From positions 6,255,277 to 6,319,276 of the forward strand of contig NW_024041039.1 of the NCBI RefSeq assembly GCF_014851395.1: a stretch of DNA of 64,000 bases. Reading direction: 5' to 3'. The position numbers and the translations under genes were made by a program. This stretch comes from Micropterus salmoides. Its lineage: Eukaryota > Chordata > Actinopteri > Centrarchiformes > Centrarchidae. The notes under the pieces were generated by a model that searched no databases, was not told the origin of the DNA, and saw only the letters and a program-made list of their open reading frames with translations. Of this stretch, positions 52,801 to 64,000 are shown one piece after another (within the stretch, counting starts at the first letter, position 1; each line of letters opens with the position of its first letter).

Positions 52801-55800
52801 CTTACTAATTGTAGTTTGAATGCTCAGTGTTCGGTTGCTGTTTTCCAGGATAAATCTTGTAGTGCACACAAAATGATTGCGTTTAAAAGTTTTTATATCA
52901 GCAGTAACAACAATCATTTTCACTGCTGATTAATAAGTTGATTATTGCAAATACCAGAAACTAGTCTAAAATGCCAATGACTATCCTGGGTGCCACACAT
53001 TTAAAGAACAATAGCTTTAAAACACTTAAACCCTCCACATTATTCAATTCAAGTATTTACAACTGAGCTGCAAGTCCTCAAATTTCAGAAGCTAAAATCA
53101 GAGAAGGATTGACATTTCTGCTTGATGTAAGTTAGTAAGTCTCATCATTGATCTCTTTTACGAGAGAGACCTGAGTACAAATTAGGGCCAGAATGTCGTC
53201 AATTGACCATTTAAATTCCGAAAGTTACTGTGCGTGCGATTAGCTCAGTTAGTAGTGCACAGGAGTCCCGTTCGGAGGGCTATGTGTTCAATCCCCACTT
53301 GCCACAGTATTTTTTTATTTCCTTTTTTCAACAAATTGATGGTGAAGAGATCGTATTGTCTCTCCTCATTAAGACATCGTTTTCACTTTAAACGTGTGTT
53401 CCTGAATGAATGAAATCACAAACTGATGTTGTTGATGAGGACTAAATGCATTAACGTCGTCGTCGTCCTCCTCCTCCTCCTCAGTGAGTACTACTTCAGC
53501 CTCCACAACTTGGAACGGGACTTCTTCCTGAGGAGAAAGATGGACGCGCAGGGCTTCCTCCCCATCTCCCTCATCGCCAGCTTCCACAGAGTGCAGGCTC
53601 TCACCATGGATATCACCCTCATCATGGAAGTAAGCCTACATGCGTCTTTTGCTCCATATTATGTTTCAAAGATCTCAGGAAAACCGGCACCTTCAGTCAT
53701 GAATTTGCTTAAACTTGGGGGAAAATTATAGGTTTAATGACTTTTAATAAATCCTGCTCTCCAGGCTCTGAAGAGCAGCAAAGAAGTGGAGCTGGTGGAC
53801 GACAAGGTTCGCTGTAAAGTCGACCCAGAGCGCTGGCCCATCCCCACCCCTACCATCGTGGGTTCCCCTCGGACCGACTTCTCCCAGCTCATCAACTGTC
53901 CCGAGTTCGTTCCTCGACAGACCCTCAGCTCCACAAACTCTGGTCAGTTGTTCAGCTCAGCCCACTGCTTCTCTTTTTAGAAACTAAAGTGACGATTAAA
54001 GAAGTCGTCTTGTGTTTTTTATTCCATGTATACACCAATATACTACTAATAAGTAGTATCAAGTATAAGTAATCCAAGGGTGCTAGTTATTAATTACCAA
54101 TTAATGCACACAAGTTATTTATTCAGTCAGATGAATTAGTGGCAGAAAAATGTGAAATTGTCAGCAAAAATCAGGTTTTCATCTTACCTAATGTGAGAAG
54201 TCACTGCTTTTCTCAGATACTGTAAATTAAATATATTTGGGGGTTTGGAACTGTTTGTCGGACAAAACGGAGGATGTCGTCTTGGGCCTTGAGAACGTGT
54301 CACATTCACTGACTGTCTGACATTTCATAGTTTGAACTATGAATCTGTTAATTGATCATGTAAACGCCTGCTGTCATTAATGTTGCCTCAGTATGAATTA
54401 GTAATGTGCACTAGGGCTGCAAGTAACTGATCATTATTTGGTCTATAATAGTGGAAAATGTCCGTCACAATTTCCCAGAATGAATTTTTTTGACCATCAG
54501 TCTGAAGACATTAATTTTTCTATGATGAAAAGCTGCAAATCTTTTTATTAATGTTATTTAAGAAGGTGGTCCAGCATTATAAATGACTTAAATGATTGTA
54601 GCTCTGTTGTGCATATAATAATGACTTATGACACTGCGTCCTACTTTTGCCACAATGCAATAGCGTCTTCAATTAGAATCCACAGATTTTACCTCCGGGC
54701 GTACATTTAAATGCAGCAGATACAAACAATGTGAACTTTTCCCCTCTCTCTGATCACACGTTTAAGGACACAGAATCAGAAGCAGTGTTGAGATTTCAGT
54801 CTTTAGCACCTCTCTGGCTGAATGAGAGCTGACAGCGTGATGTGTGATTTTTAAAATCGCGTTGAAGGTTGTTTAAGGGCGATGTGTTGGGGCCTTTCAG
54901 CTTCATCGCCTGTGGAAAAGACTCCTCCCGAGTCTGCCGAGCCTCAGGAATCTGCTGAACCCAGCTCCTCCAGCCAGGAGTCCCTTCCAGCCTCAGACGC
55001 CTCCACAGACACCCCCCAGTCCGACCCCGACGCCTGGATCCAGGTGGAGAAACGCCACCGACAGCCTCCCGGAAAGGCAAAGGTACCCAAAAATTCACTC
55101 TGAAGTCTAAATCAGCTTAAGCCCTGTGATCTATCAATCCTTCTATTTTTCATCCCTTTTTGTCTTTCATCTTTTTCACGTCCCCCCATCCTGTTTGTCG
55201 CCTGTCGTTTCCACCTGTTCGTCTCTCTGTTTGTGTCCTCCACCTTTCGGCCGGCAGCATGTCAGTGATGATGTGTGTGCTGTCAGCTCTTCTCCTCCCT
55301 CAGCGCTCCAACCCGACTGCCTCCCCTCTGCAGTTGAGTACTTCCTGCTCTCACTCGCTTTCCTTCAGCTCGCTCTCCTCTTTGCTTCTCATTCATATAA
55401 CGTCTCATTATGTTGTACCTCCAAAACTTTTCTCGTGCAATTTTCATTTTCACGTAACTTCATTTCTCAAATTCGTCACCAGTCATGTTTGTTTTTCACC
55501 CTTTATCTGATCTTACTTTACATAACGTTCCCAGCCATCCATACCTGGAAAAGACTGATGAATTTTAATACAGCGTATTGTAGAAACAGGCCAGGTAATT
55601 TACCGATAGTTTGATTTACAATAATTTGATTTCATCATAATTGTCACTATATAATAAACATTGATGTGAATGTCTGAATGAATACAAAGTCTATTGTTCA
55701 TCAGATGTGAATTTAGATCATTATTGAAATAGGACATAATCAAAACAATAATAAAAAGGAGCATATTATTAAGTAAAGATTATAATGTTTTATACATTTT

Positions 55801-57061
55801 TAAGAAGGATTTTAACACAGAGAAAGCAACACATACTTAAAAAAAAAAAAGAAAAGACAACTACAAGATTAGGTGTTATTTTGTAATTATAAAAAAATGT
55901 TATTCCTGAAAACCACTCGACAGATCTAAGACTTATTTTCGTTTTCAATTTTACACTACTACATGTTTTAGCTTTTCCTGCAGACGAGTTAAAACACTGG
56001 ATCTGTTGGTCATAACATTCACCCTCCCTTTTCCTAAAATAATTTCAATCAATTCCTTTAACCTCGAACAAAAACCACTCAAACAAATGTTCCAGTGTCA
56101 GGACAGACGTGAGTAGTGTCAATCTTCTCATTGAACTCTCAGCATTGAAGTGTACAAGCATATTCCCCAAACGTCTTTAAACCTCCTCATTTTATCACCC
56201 TATTCTGGAGTTTAATTCTCTCCTTATGTGTTCCTTCGTTAATCGCTGTGCATTCACTGTGTCGTCCAGGAGCGCAGCGAGGCGCCTCCGTGCAGCCACC
56301 AGGCTCCTCCGCAGGCCGAGCCTGACCAGGAGGAGCTGGACTTCCTGTTCGATGAAGAAATGGAGCAGATGGCGCCCAGGAAGAACAAGTTCACCGATTG
56401 GTCAGACGAGGACGACTCTGACTATGAGCTTGACGACCACGACGTCAACAAGATCCTCATCGTCACTCAGACCCCTCCCTACGTTCGTAAGCACCCTGGT
56501 GGCGACCGGACGGGGAACCACGAGTCCCGAGCCAAGATCACCACCGACCTGGCCAAAGCCATCAACGACGGGCTTTTCTACTATGAACAGGACCTGTGGA
56601 AAGAAGAGGACCAGATCGAGTGCAGCAAAGTAAGAAAAACATGGAGAAAAGTGTCTCAAAAAGTGATATTAGGAAAATAATTACAGACTGATGATGGATT
56701 AGAAAGCTTCCAAAGTTTGGGCTGTAGATAAACATATGGAGATTTATCCATACTGGCCATTTCTTCCTATTTGGAATTCCCCAATCCCTGTATTTGGCAT
56801 TTATTTTAGTTTTTTAGAGAAATAACACACTAGAAAAATCATAAAAATGCGTATGTGTGTTGTCTGTTTTTAAAGAAATGGTCTCAAGAACATTGAAAGA
56901 AATTTCAATTTAAATACACAAACTTGCACAGCTTTGGAGTTGTGAGAATGGACTGGATTCCAGTCTTTATGCTAAAGTAATGTTAATCAGCACATTGTGT
57001 TTGACTCACCAGAAGGGAAATTCTTCTTGCATTGAGGAGAACCTGACTTAACATAAGATGC

Positions 57062-57158
<97 letters not shown>

Positions 57159-60100
57159 GCTAAAACCTGACATCAGTACCTAAAACTTAGTTTTTATATA
57201 TGTGAAGTGTTGAAGATATTTTCACCGTCACCACCCTGTGACGGGATGCATTTAATCACCCAGTTAGAAATTTATTATAAATATATTTTAATATTTAGAA
57301 AGTGCATCTTAATTTGCCGATTTGGTATTTGTTGACCAATATCAAAAGTTTTCACAAGACACTTGGGTATTTAGCATTGCATTTTATACTACAATGTCAA
57401 CCTTACAATAAATACTTTAATTTTTAGTCAAACTCAGGGCTAATGTTGATGTCCAACAGTCAATAAACTGGATTGTTCTGGTTTGTTCGGCCTTGGAAAA
57501 ACCTGATTCACTTCCTGTTATTGAATTAGCTGCCCTTTTGTTGGAACTTTTTAGCCGTTGCCTGTAGGTCAATGGGGGGAACTCTGCCCACAGTTAAACT
57601 GTACAGAAGCAGCCGAGCTCCAAATACACAGCACTTCTTATTGTAAAGTTTGGAACACTTCCTGAAAGCTTGAGGCTTATTTTTATGACTGCGTTGCTTC
57701 AGTGCAGTTACAATGCAACTTTTACAGAGAACACCGAAAAGTTCTTTTACTCTTGACTAGAGCTTGAAAAATGACATATCTTCCAATAAACTTATAATTG
57801 TGGCAGCACAAGATTTGCAGGGAAGATAGACCTTTGAGATAATCTGTACTTGAACAACAGCTGTTTTATATACGTGTTTGTTTTATTGGTGAGCCAAACT
57901 AAAATTTAATGGACTTACTAATGAGGGGATTTTGCACTGATTTCATGATGCTATTTAAATTTGATTTAAAAAGTTTTGGTTTTTATTTTATCCGTGAAGT
58001 TTAAAGTATATCATACAGCTACACTTCTCAGAATTTACACATAACTTTTAGCACAAATGCACATGTCATTTATTCACTGAGAAGACACGCAACGGTGCAT
58101 CTTTGAACTTTTAACACTGATGTCAGATCCTTCAGCTGAAAATCATGATTACTTCGTCTTAAATAAGGAAGCAGATTGTCCCACTGAGGGACATGACATT
58201 CGAACCTGGGGCTGGAAAATAGGTCAGACAGGTTCTTTACTGTTGAACTGAAGAGTTTAACTTGTGCCTTTTGACACTGTCCATAATAATAAGTTGCACT
58301 CGAGTAGTTTTCTCCAGACTTTTAGGTTTCAGAAGCCTCCTTAAAGCTCAGCACTGCTGGCACTCTGAGCCCTTTGTGACAGAGCTGTTAAGTCTCACAC
58401 TGTAGAGGGAGACAAAAATAAACTATTATTTATTGCCTACTATACAAGCCTCCTGTCTACATGTGTGTCATGCAGCTGCTGCCAGAGCCAAGTGACCTGG
58501 AATAGCTGCCTGGTCTGCAGAAACACTGTCTGTAGGTTACACAGCATTATATAATCCAGACTAGTTTAACGACGGTTACAGTCTAATGTAGTGTTTGTTT
58601 TTTGAGGTATACTGGCAGCCTCTTATCTAAGGCTGCAACTAATAATTATTTTCATTCACTATTAGATCGATTAGTTGTTTGGTCAAATAAAATGTCAGTC
58701 AGTGTTTCCCAAAGCCCAAGAGGACGTCCTCAAATGTCTCTCAAAGAGATTCAGTTTGTTGTCGCAGAGGAGTAAAGAAACTAGAAAATATTCACATTGG
58801 AGAAGCTGGAATCAGAGAATTTTGACATTTTTGCTTAAACAATTATTCTATGATCGATTATCAAAATAGTTGACAACTAACCCTTCATCAGCACTTCATT
58901 AGCATTACACCATCAACTAAATGAGCAGGTTGAAACAGACAAGTCTATTCTCGTTCATCAGCAGCTGAACACTTCCTTGTTGCTTCTAAGGAGAAAAAAA
59001 AAAAAAAAAGGAAAACAAAACATGCTGCCATCTCCCCAAAGTAACTTTTAGGCAAGTGAAAGTTCGGCATTAGTTCAACAAGCGTGAAGTGAAAGTTGAC
59101 AAGAAGGACTTTCGTGTTTAACTACATGTACATGTATTTTTCATGAAATAGACCAGCTGAAAAAAAATAAACTTATTTTATAAAGGCCAAAAAATTTGCA
59201 TAGACATTTATTTAATGTGAAAAATCCATTTGTATTCCTTATAAATCTATGTTTAGCGCTTTACAAATGTGATTCAGTCTGAATCCCTCATCATTCAGTT
59301 GGTTAGCTGCTCTGTTTTAAAAAATTCAGCTAATGATGAGTTCTGTCACACACTGCCACCTCAACACCGTCAGCCTCACAGACGTCTAAACTCAGAACAA
59401 TAAAACGCAAGTAGATCAGTTAAGCTCAAACGTGCGTATTGTCATCCATCCTGTTTTTGTTGTTGTTGTTGTTAGTGGTGATTTCATTGTAATGATTTAA
59501 AAAAAAAAAAAGTTTTCAAGTCAATTGCCAAAGCAAAAGAAGAATTACTGAACTATGAAATACTGCAGGAAAAGTACTCGTTCTGTGCTAAAAAAAAAAA
59601 AAGAAGTATGTGACAATTTCTAATAATCAGAATCAGAAGGAGCTTTTTTGCCAAGTAGTATTTTACACATATGAGGAATTTGCTTTGGTGAAAAGGTGCT
59701 ACACGTAGACAAACATACAGTTGAGAGATATATATATATATATACACACACAAATGCATGTTATAAAATAATAATGGAGCTATTTGTACAGAAGATATAC
59801 ATGTGCATTACAGGGGGAGAGGATTTGTATTTCTATAAATACATAAATTGACAAAATATGAATATATAGAAGCATATTTAAGCAAAAATAAAGTGAATTT
59901 GAACAGTGTTAATATTAGCTTTATATCTAGCACTTTTAATATGACAAAGTTAAAATGTTAAACAGGATTAACATAAGATAAAAATGGTTATATACATGAT
60001 TTATTTAATCGTTGCAAACATAAAAATACGTTTTCAGATGGTATGTCAAAAAAAATAACAATAAAATGACAAAACCTGATTGTACTAACGATTCCTTCTC

Positions 60101-62488
60101 TGTTAACGTGCACGTACTGTGGCTTGGTGGTTCATGTGGTGTTTTTAAGCAAACTATAAATCGTATACATATCAACATTACATGATATTTTAACTGCTTA
60201 TTGTATGTTTTATCGTACTCAAAGTATTACTTACAGTCATCAGGACAAAAGTGATTTGAAAATATATAAAGTGCAAAATGTGCCTCAGAAAGGAAATGGA
60301 GTAAATATATCAAGTTGTAGAAAATACAAATATTCAAGTAAAGTGAGTAAACACCTGTCTCACTAATATTCACATTGTGTAAAAGCTACAAGCGTTTGCC
60401 CAAACAGTTCAAAGGCTGAATGATTTCATTGTTGACGGTGTGTTTTCAGCGCGGTCATCACGTTCTTCAGCTCAAAGGTTGTCAAAAACACCTCCATGTG
60501 GGAAATGTTACGCCTGAGCTCAAACACACCAAGGTCACCTGGATTTCTTTGGACGCTGACGTGTTAAGATCAGAGTACGCTGCACATCTGCTGTCTGTCA
60601 CACAGGCTTACGTGGCTGCAGCTGCTGGCATATCAAGTATTTTTACCACCACGTCTCACTGTTATCAGTTTAAACAGCCTGTCACGCACACTGATAGGTT
60701 GGAATATTAAAAAGTCATATCTGAGTGCAGTGCCGGACTACTTTGATAGTTATGTTGATTTGACTTAGTGTTTAGTTTTTCATTCACATAAATGCACCAA
60801 CTTAAACTGAAAATAGGTTCCTGTAGCGTTTACTACCAGTAACGCTTTTCCCCACACCACTTTAATATAACCATGATTTAAAAAAACACATGTTGAAATT
60901 TACAGAGAGGTTTGCTAAAATATGATTAAATAATATGAATGAAAAATGAACTGTTAAATAAACTAATGAAATGGGAAATGGTAGATTGTACAACACTGAG
61001 TGTATTTTAGGCATTGCACAGTAAGTTGGTGTGTATATACACTTTTTAACTGTCCACGTGTTTCCCCAGCAGGAAGTGGAGAACTTCAAGAAGCTGAACA
61101 TCATCACTAAAGATGAGTTTGACACACTCACCCCCAAAGTGCCTGTTGACCCTAACCAGGAAGTCCCACCTCTTCCAATGCCAGGTGGGTTTGTGGAGCT
61201 GCTGTGAAGTCGGTTTCACACAAGCTGAGCATCCTGTTAGCTGCTTTAACCACACATCTGTCACATTTCTTAAGCATCTCCTTTTCTTATGTCAGTTCTG
61301 ATGCAATTTTGTCCGCAGCAGCAAAACAGGGCTGCAGCGTAATACTTGTGGGTAATTGCTTCCTGTCAAAGTACGTACACTAAAGTGCTGCTTTTTTGCC
61401 GCTGACGGTCTCAGATTGTTATTACAAGTGTCTGACAACATTATGGAAGGGGTCCCTTCAGAGACGGACCTAAATTCCTTTTTGTCTAACCAGAAACAGT
61501 CACTATATCGCTCTTGTCAAAGCCTCCATAGACAAAAACAAAATTTTTCCCTCGCAGATCATGGGATTTAGCCTCGGTTGGTTAGTTTGTTTATTATTGT
61601 GTGGCTTTGGTGTTTTTATTTGATTGTGTGAATTAGCCTTTTTTCCCTAAAGGGCTAAAAACACCAACGTCACACAATAATATAAAATCAACCAATCGAC
61701 GCAGCGGTAGACCAGAGAGCTAAAATTGTGCTTTTTGTCAATGGAGTCTGGTGTTTTTGACGAGAGCATTGAAGTGAACAAAAACTCTCTTACTCTATAA
61801 AAAAAAAAAAAAACGTCCATCTCTGCAGGGATCCTTTCCATAATGTTATCAGACAACAATAATAATAATCTGAGCCTGTCAGCGACGTACTTTGACAAGG
61901 CGCTGCAGCCCTTTCTCGCTGCTCAAAACTGGACCACTGTCAAAAAATGGGGTCTAGGTTGAAAAATACAGAATTTACCCTGACCACCTTCATGAAACAA
62001 ATGTGCACTGGATTGTTGTTTTAGTTTACTTTAATTCACCAGGATAATCCACTCAGTATCCATACTGTTTCCAGGGGGACCTGGGTACATATATTAAAAA
62101 CAAACTATAAGACACTTAAAACATATCAAGGTTTGGTTTCAACCGACATTTAAAAATATAAAATTATATACTTTAAATCTACAGAAGCTTTCTTAGAACT
62201 CAGCTTCACATGCATGTGGTAGAATCGTAACGTAATAATCAATTGAAAGGAATCTAGTGTTTATCTTAATGATCCTTTTTGTGTGTGTGTGTGTGTGTTT
62301 AAAATGGTGTAGTCTCAGTGGACAGCGGAGCAGAATTGGCCCACTCTTTGCCTACAACGGTCCCAGAGTCGCCCAGCGCTCACCAACCCCGAACTCCGAA
62401 AACGCCTCGCACCCCCGGACGCCAGGACCCCAACAAGACGCCTCGCTTCTACCCCGTCATGAAGGAGAGCGGCACCATCGATGGGCAG
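37823..62488 (+). CDS. larp1b: La-related protein 1B (LARP1 family), 5' thirteen exons; continues beyond window
   Basis: Coding exons: 37823-38183, 41139-41200, 43794-43850, 45010-45241, 47568-47726, 48761-48886, 49196-49364, 53485-53629, 53765-53942, 54901-55082, 56270-56629, 61070-61184 and 62313-62488. They are GT-AG and in phase throughout, giving 774 codons. Landmarks in order: VEAPPPKVNPWTKR (near residue 105), DITNWPTPGEL, a charged Ser/Glu/Lys region, NKRKWVSLPLE, SSRSWRRE, an RGRGKGRGRG box (about 315-332), then the La motif (about 375-465: LLKEYIKRQIEYYFS, LERDFFLRRKMD, GFLPISLIASFHRVQALT). After it come DEEMEQMAPRKNKFTDWSD, NKILIVTQTPPYVRKHPGGD, QEVENFKKLN and RQDPNKTPRFYPV. Family knowledge: LARP1 proteins are cytoplasmic RNA-binding regulators of mRNA stability and translation, and in LARP1 the C-terminal DM15 region binds the cap of TOP mRNAs. 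DM15 exons are not in the window. MVYYYDDG, SRSWRRE and QDPNKTPRFYPV favour LARP1B over LARP1; the N-terminus resembles LARP1. Confidence 0.92.
38027..38053 (+). repeat. Coding (AGC)n tract, polyserine, in larp1b exon 1
   Basis: This is a run of about nine agc units encoding serine at about residues 69-77 of larp1b. Length variation here would stay in frame. Confidence 0.8.
38184..41138 (+). other. larp1b intron 1
   Basis: It contains an inverted copy of the 'cttgagtac' dispersed repeat (about 38790-39215), MITE-like relics (about 39290-39840, with 'gagaagctggaatcaataaatg') and a SINE at 40281. An open segment at 40573-40911 is noted in the findings. No larp1b exon was seen. Confidence 0.5.
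40281..40447 (+). mobile_element. tRNA-derived SINE (V-SINE-like), copy 2, 3'-truncated
   Basis: It has the same head, box-B-like 'cagggttcaattcccactg', core 'acacttaacccctagtta' and 'cagttgtaagtcgct' as the copy at 10127, in the same orientation. The final 'ttggataaaagcg' portion of the tail is lost. Confidence 0.7.
41201..43793 (+). other. larp1b intron 2
   Basis: At about 41500-41770 lies a GC-richer repeat-like block ('gcgtggtatcatgggagttgtagtc', 'gttgtggcgccattgacagg') that I take for an old interspersed element. Nothing else gene-like was seen. A CTTT tract precedes the exon 3 acceptor. Confidence 0.4.
43860..43910 (+). repeat. (TG)n microsatellite
   Basis: This interrupted TG/CA dinucleotide tract starts nine bases after the exon 3 donor of larp1b. 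Confidence 0.85.
45242..47567 (+). other. larp1b intron 4
   Basis: This is intronic sequence without a recognisable exon or complete element. At 46262-46390 it has 'gcgggttagcttagcttagcacagacactgga', a phrase that recurs in fish repeats. Confidence 0.35.
50701..50730 (+). repeat. (GT)n microsatellite
   Basis: This is an almost pure gt repeat in larp1b intron 7. Confidence 0.85.
50899..50921 (+). repeat. Homopolymer G tract (23 G)
   Basis: This uninterrupted guanine run in larp1b intron 7 is G-quadruplex-prone. Its exact length is likely uncertain in the assembly. Confidence 0.85.
51062..52486. mobile_element. Complete non-autonomous hAT-type transposon, 1425 bp
   Basis: The terminal inverted repeats are TAGAACCCGACCGATAT on the left and TAGAGCCCGACTGATAT on the right (reverse complement). 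They continue into 'cggccgatatta' type sequence inside. The flanking 8-bp target-site duplications are gtgtttat (51054-51061) and gtgttttt (52487-52494), 7 of 8 identical. An 8-bp duplication is the hAT hallmark. No transposase ORF is present. It lies within larp1b intron 7. Confidence 0.8.
53231..53307 (+). repeat. tRNA-like sequence (tRNA pseudogene or SINE head)
   Basis: A good A-box (tagctcagttagtag, 53241-53255) and a B-box (gtgttcaatccc, 53284-53295) sit at tRNA spacing, followed by a T-run resembling a pol III terminator. The T-stem and acceptor stem pair poorly, so this is not called a functional tRNA. Confidence 0.45.
54413..54610 (+). mobile_element. hAT-like MITE fragment
   Basis: It begins 'ctagggctgcaagtaactg' and contains 'atttggtctataatagtggaaaatg' and 'tttcccag'. 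It is 3'-degraded and lies in larp1b intron 9. Confidence 0.45.
55258..55332 (+). other. Candidate cassette exon of larp1b (25 codons)
   Basis: It lies between the exons at 54901-55082 and 56270-56629, both of whose facing boundaries are phase 0. It follows a ggcag acceptor, is exactly 75 bases, and is open in the required frame (HVSDDVCAVSSSPPSALQPD...). It is followed by a weak donor GTTGAGT. Related LARP1 proteins have a variable linker at this point. Confidence 0.3.
57066..57156 (+). repeat. (TA)n microsatellite, about 45 units
   Basis: This pure AT dinucleotide run lies in larp1b intron 11 (56630-61069). That intron otherwise carries MITE and dispersed-repeat fragments and no exon that I can see. 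Confidence 0.9.
58628..58885 (+). mobile_element. hAT-like MITE copy
   Basis: It starts 'aaggctgcaactaataattattttcatt' and ends near 'cgattatcaaaatagttg'. The inside has 'cagtcagtgtttcccaaagcccaag.ggacgtcctcaaatg' and 'agaagctggaatcag', shared with the 22025 copy. The 64-codon ORF here is part of the repeat. Confidence 0.6.
59630..59725 (+). repeat. Dispersed 'agaatcagaaggagctt' repeat
   Basis: It matches 19084-19180 closely ('ttgccaagt.gtattttacac', 'ggaatttgct.tggtga.aaggtgc', 'cacgtagacaa'). It is followed by a short TA/CA microsatellite at 59730-59755. Confidence 0.6.
61328..61912. mobile_element. Foldback element, copy 2 (585 bp)
   Basis: The ends agggctgcagcg and cgctgcagccct are perfect inverted repeats. 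The arms extend inward for well over 100 bases ('gtcaaagtacgt', 'ccgctgacggtctcagatt' against 'aatctgagcctgtcagcg', 'acgtactttgac'), with a central 'ggctttggtgtttttatttg' hairpin. It shares sequence and structure with 31210-31695. It lies in larp1b intron 12. Confidence 0.75.
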
Positions 62489-64000
62489 GTGAGGACAGGG
62501 TCTCGACCAATAATGAGAGAAAATCATGAGTGACCCAAATCCAACATCCTGTAATAATCTTCCCAGTTCTTTAGTGTGAAAGAGGATGGAAGCTACTGTG
62601 CAGCTGTAAGAATAGAAAAGTGTGGCGTTATTCTGTGATACACATTTAAAAAAACAACAATAACTTTAACACAGCGGGTCATGACCCCCACAGTTGGAGG
62701 ATGATTAACAGGATCAGAACTGATTTCTAATACACATTATTTTCAGTCTTTTCTCTATTAACATTGCTATCTTAGTAGTGAATTACTGGTTAGTTTAACC
62801 TCTTTAGGCTTTTTGAAAATAAAATAAGGGGGTTACAAGGAGCCATTGCCACGTTTTAAGAGGTCACAAGCCAAAAAAGGTAAAGAAGTGCTGAGCTAGA
62901 AAAGAAGCGCTATGACTCGGCCTGTGAGTTTCCCTTTCACTTCCTTTGTGTTGCTTAGTTAAATCTTTTCAAGCATCTGAGCAACTGTGAAGCTTCTTTT
63001 GACGTATTTTCACCGTGATGAATTCTCTCTGGTCTGAGATAGTATTTAAGTGGTATTGTTGATACTGTAGTTGATGCGTATCTGTGGAATTTGCCCAGTA
63101 ATGACGTCGATCACGACAAAAAATCAGTGTACAATTCAGTCATCTGCAGTTCAAACATACAGTGAGTCTCCTGGTGACACACGTCTAATTTAAATCTTAG
63201 TGTCCAGTATGGAAACACGCTCTTTGCATTTCACTCTTCTGTTAATCTAACCTGATATTTTGTTTTCTTGTTGTGCAGAGTGCACTACTGAGAACTGTTG
63301 TGCATATACTGTACGTGTTCCAACATGAGCTTGAACGCCAGGCAGAACTGGCCTCCCTGTTACCTGTTTGGCATGTGTGTTTACATGTTTACAAGAAACA
63401 GTAACACTCCTTAAAGTCAACACGCCTGGATTACTTGCATCTGCCTTTTTATCAGCTTAAACCAAAGTGTATTGATGGACTCCAGACTGTACAGAACAAA
63501 GAAACTTCTTCTGTTTTAATCTCTTTACACTGGCTTCCCAGTATGTTTTAAAATGTGTTTAATTTAACTCGATACTTTTGAGGCTCTTCATGGCCTTTCT
63601 CCCTGAAATATATCTCTAATTACCGTACGTGCTGGCACGTTCCTTGAGATCCTCGGGCAGAGGCCTTTTCTCTGTTCTACAGGCCTGGCTGAAAACTAAA
63701 GGGGTGTGTTTGCAGTCAGGGCCCCGAGGCCCTGAAACAGCCTGCCCGAGGAAATCAGGTTGGCTGAGTCAGTGAACTCCTTTAATTCCTTTCTTAAACA
63801 TACTGTCATCGGAGAGCCTTTCCTGATTTTAATCCGTTTTTATTAAAAACCAGATGGTTTCATGTAGTGGTCGGTCGATTTAAAAAATAAAATAAAATTT
63901 TTATATAATTGCTGATGCCAATGGTCGATTTATCATGCCGATATCTAAACAAAGAAAACTCATGTATTATTCCATGCAGAATACAATCTAATATGTTATA
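62489..64000 (+). other. larp1b intron 13, running off the window
   Basis: It begins at the GTGAGG donor. No further larp1b exon is visible. The right end (about 63868-63960, 'gtggtcggtcgattt' and 'catgccgatatcta') resembles a degenerate relative of the hAT-type element at 51062. Confidence 0.45.
63525..63850 (+). mobile_element. LINE 3' fragment (non-LTR retrotransposon, decayed)
   Basis: Translated in pieces on the plus strand it gives the end of a LINE ORF2: HWLP, then EALHGLSP-like, RSLRSSGRGLFSVL, WLKTKG, and ETACPRKSG-like where intact copies have a W-N-SLP-type motif. It is interrupted by stops and frameshifts. This C-terminal signature fits L2/Rex-type fish LINEs. Confidence 0.5.

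Noticed and set aside
53231..53307. Functional tRNA gene
   Set aside because: Boxes A and B are good, but T-stem and acceptor pairing are poor, so it is listed as tRNA-like only.
56402..56659. 85-codon minus-strand ORF
   Set aside because: It is an antisense shadow of the 120-codon larp1b exon at 56270-56629.
1..64000. CRISPR arrays, bacterial operons, viral genes
   Set aside because: Spliced vertebrate genes and fish repeats explain the window. No regularly spaced direct repeats or prokaryotic gene signals were seen.

Overview
The window is nuclear DNA from a ray-finned fish, most likely a spiny-rayed (percomorph) teleost. The evidence is AT-rich non-coding DNA, short GT-AG introns, vertebrate gene families with fish-like divergence, tRNA-derived SINEs with the fish-type tail, hAT-like MITEs and many microsatellites. 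There is no sign of bacterial, viral or organellar DNA and no CRISPR array.

Layout: (1) 1-1080 is a dispersed repeat. (2) cdca4 is on the minus strand: its whole coding region is one exon (2988-3908), and a probable non-coding leader exon ends at 7666. (3) 7.8-15.1 kb is a repeat-rich gap holding a locally duplicated segment, a SINE, MITE copies and a 1.1-kb foldback element. (4) ahsa1 is on the plus strand with nine coding exons (15597-19898), complete at 339 codons. (5) A convergent six-exon minus-strand gene (24944 down to 21314) encodes a 150-residue histone-fold protein related to DRAP1/NC2-alpha. (6) 26597-34763 is a plus-strand, single-unit, phospholipase B1-like gene in which several catalytic exons are missing or altered; it looks decayed. 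(7) From 37823 to the right edge is the 5' part of a LARP1-family gene, best matched to larp1b. It has thirteen coding exons and 774 codons here, and its C-terminal DM15 region lies beyond the window. Its introns carry a complete 1.4-kb hAT-type element with target-site duplication, a second copy of a long-armed foldback element, and a LINE 3' fragment.

The genes do not form a pathway. They are a cell-cycle transcription cofactor (cdca4), an Hsp90 co-chaperone (ahsa1), a TBP/Dr1-type repressor paralog, a lipase relic and an mRNA-binding translational regulator (larp1b).

Points most worth a second look: the divergent DRAP1-like paralog; the phospholipase B1-like gene whose GDSL serine position is changed; a 13-bp palindrome (GCTAACAGTTAGC or its reverse complement) near the 5' ends of three of the genes; a possible in-frame cassette exon in larp1b; heat-shock-element-like sites just upstream of ahsa1; and the transposon structures. 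All exon models come from reading ORFs, splice sites and phase by eye. No alignment or transcript evidence was available.
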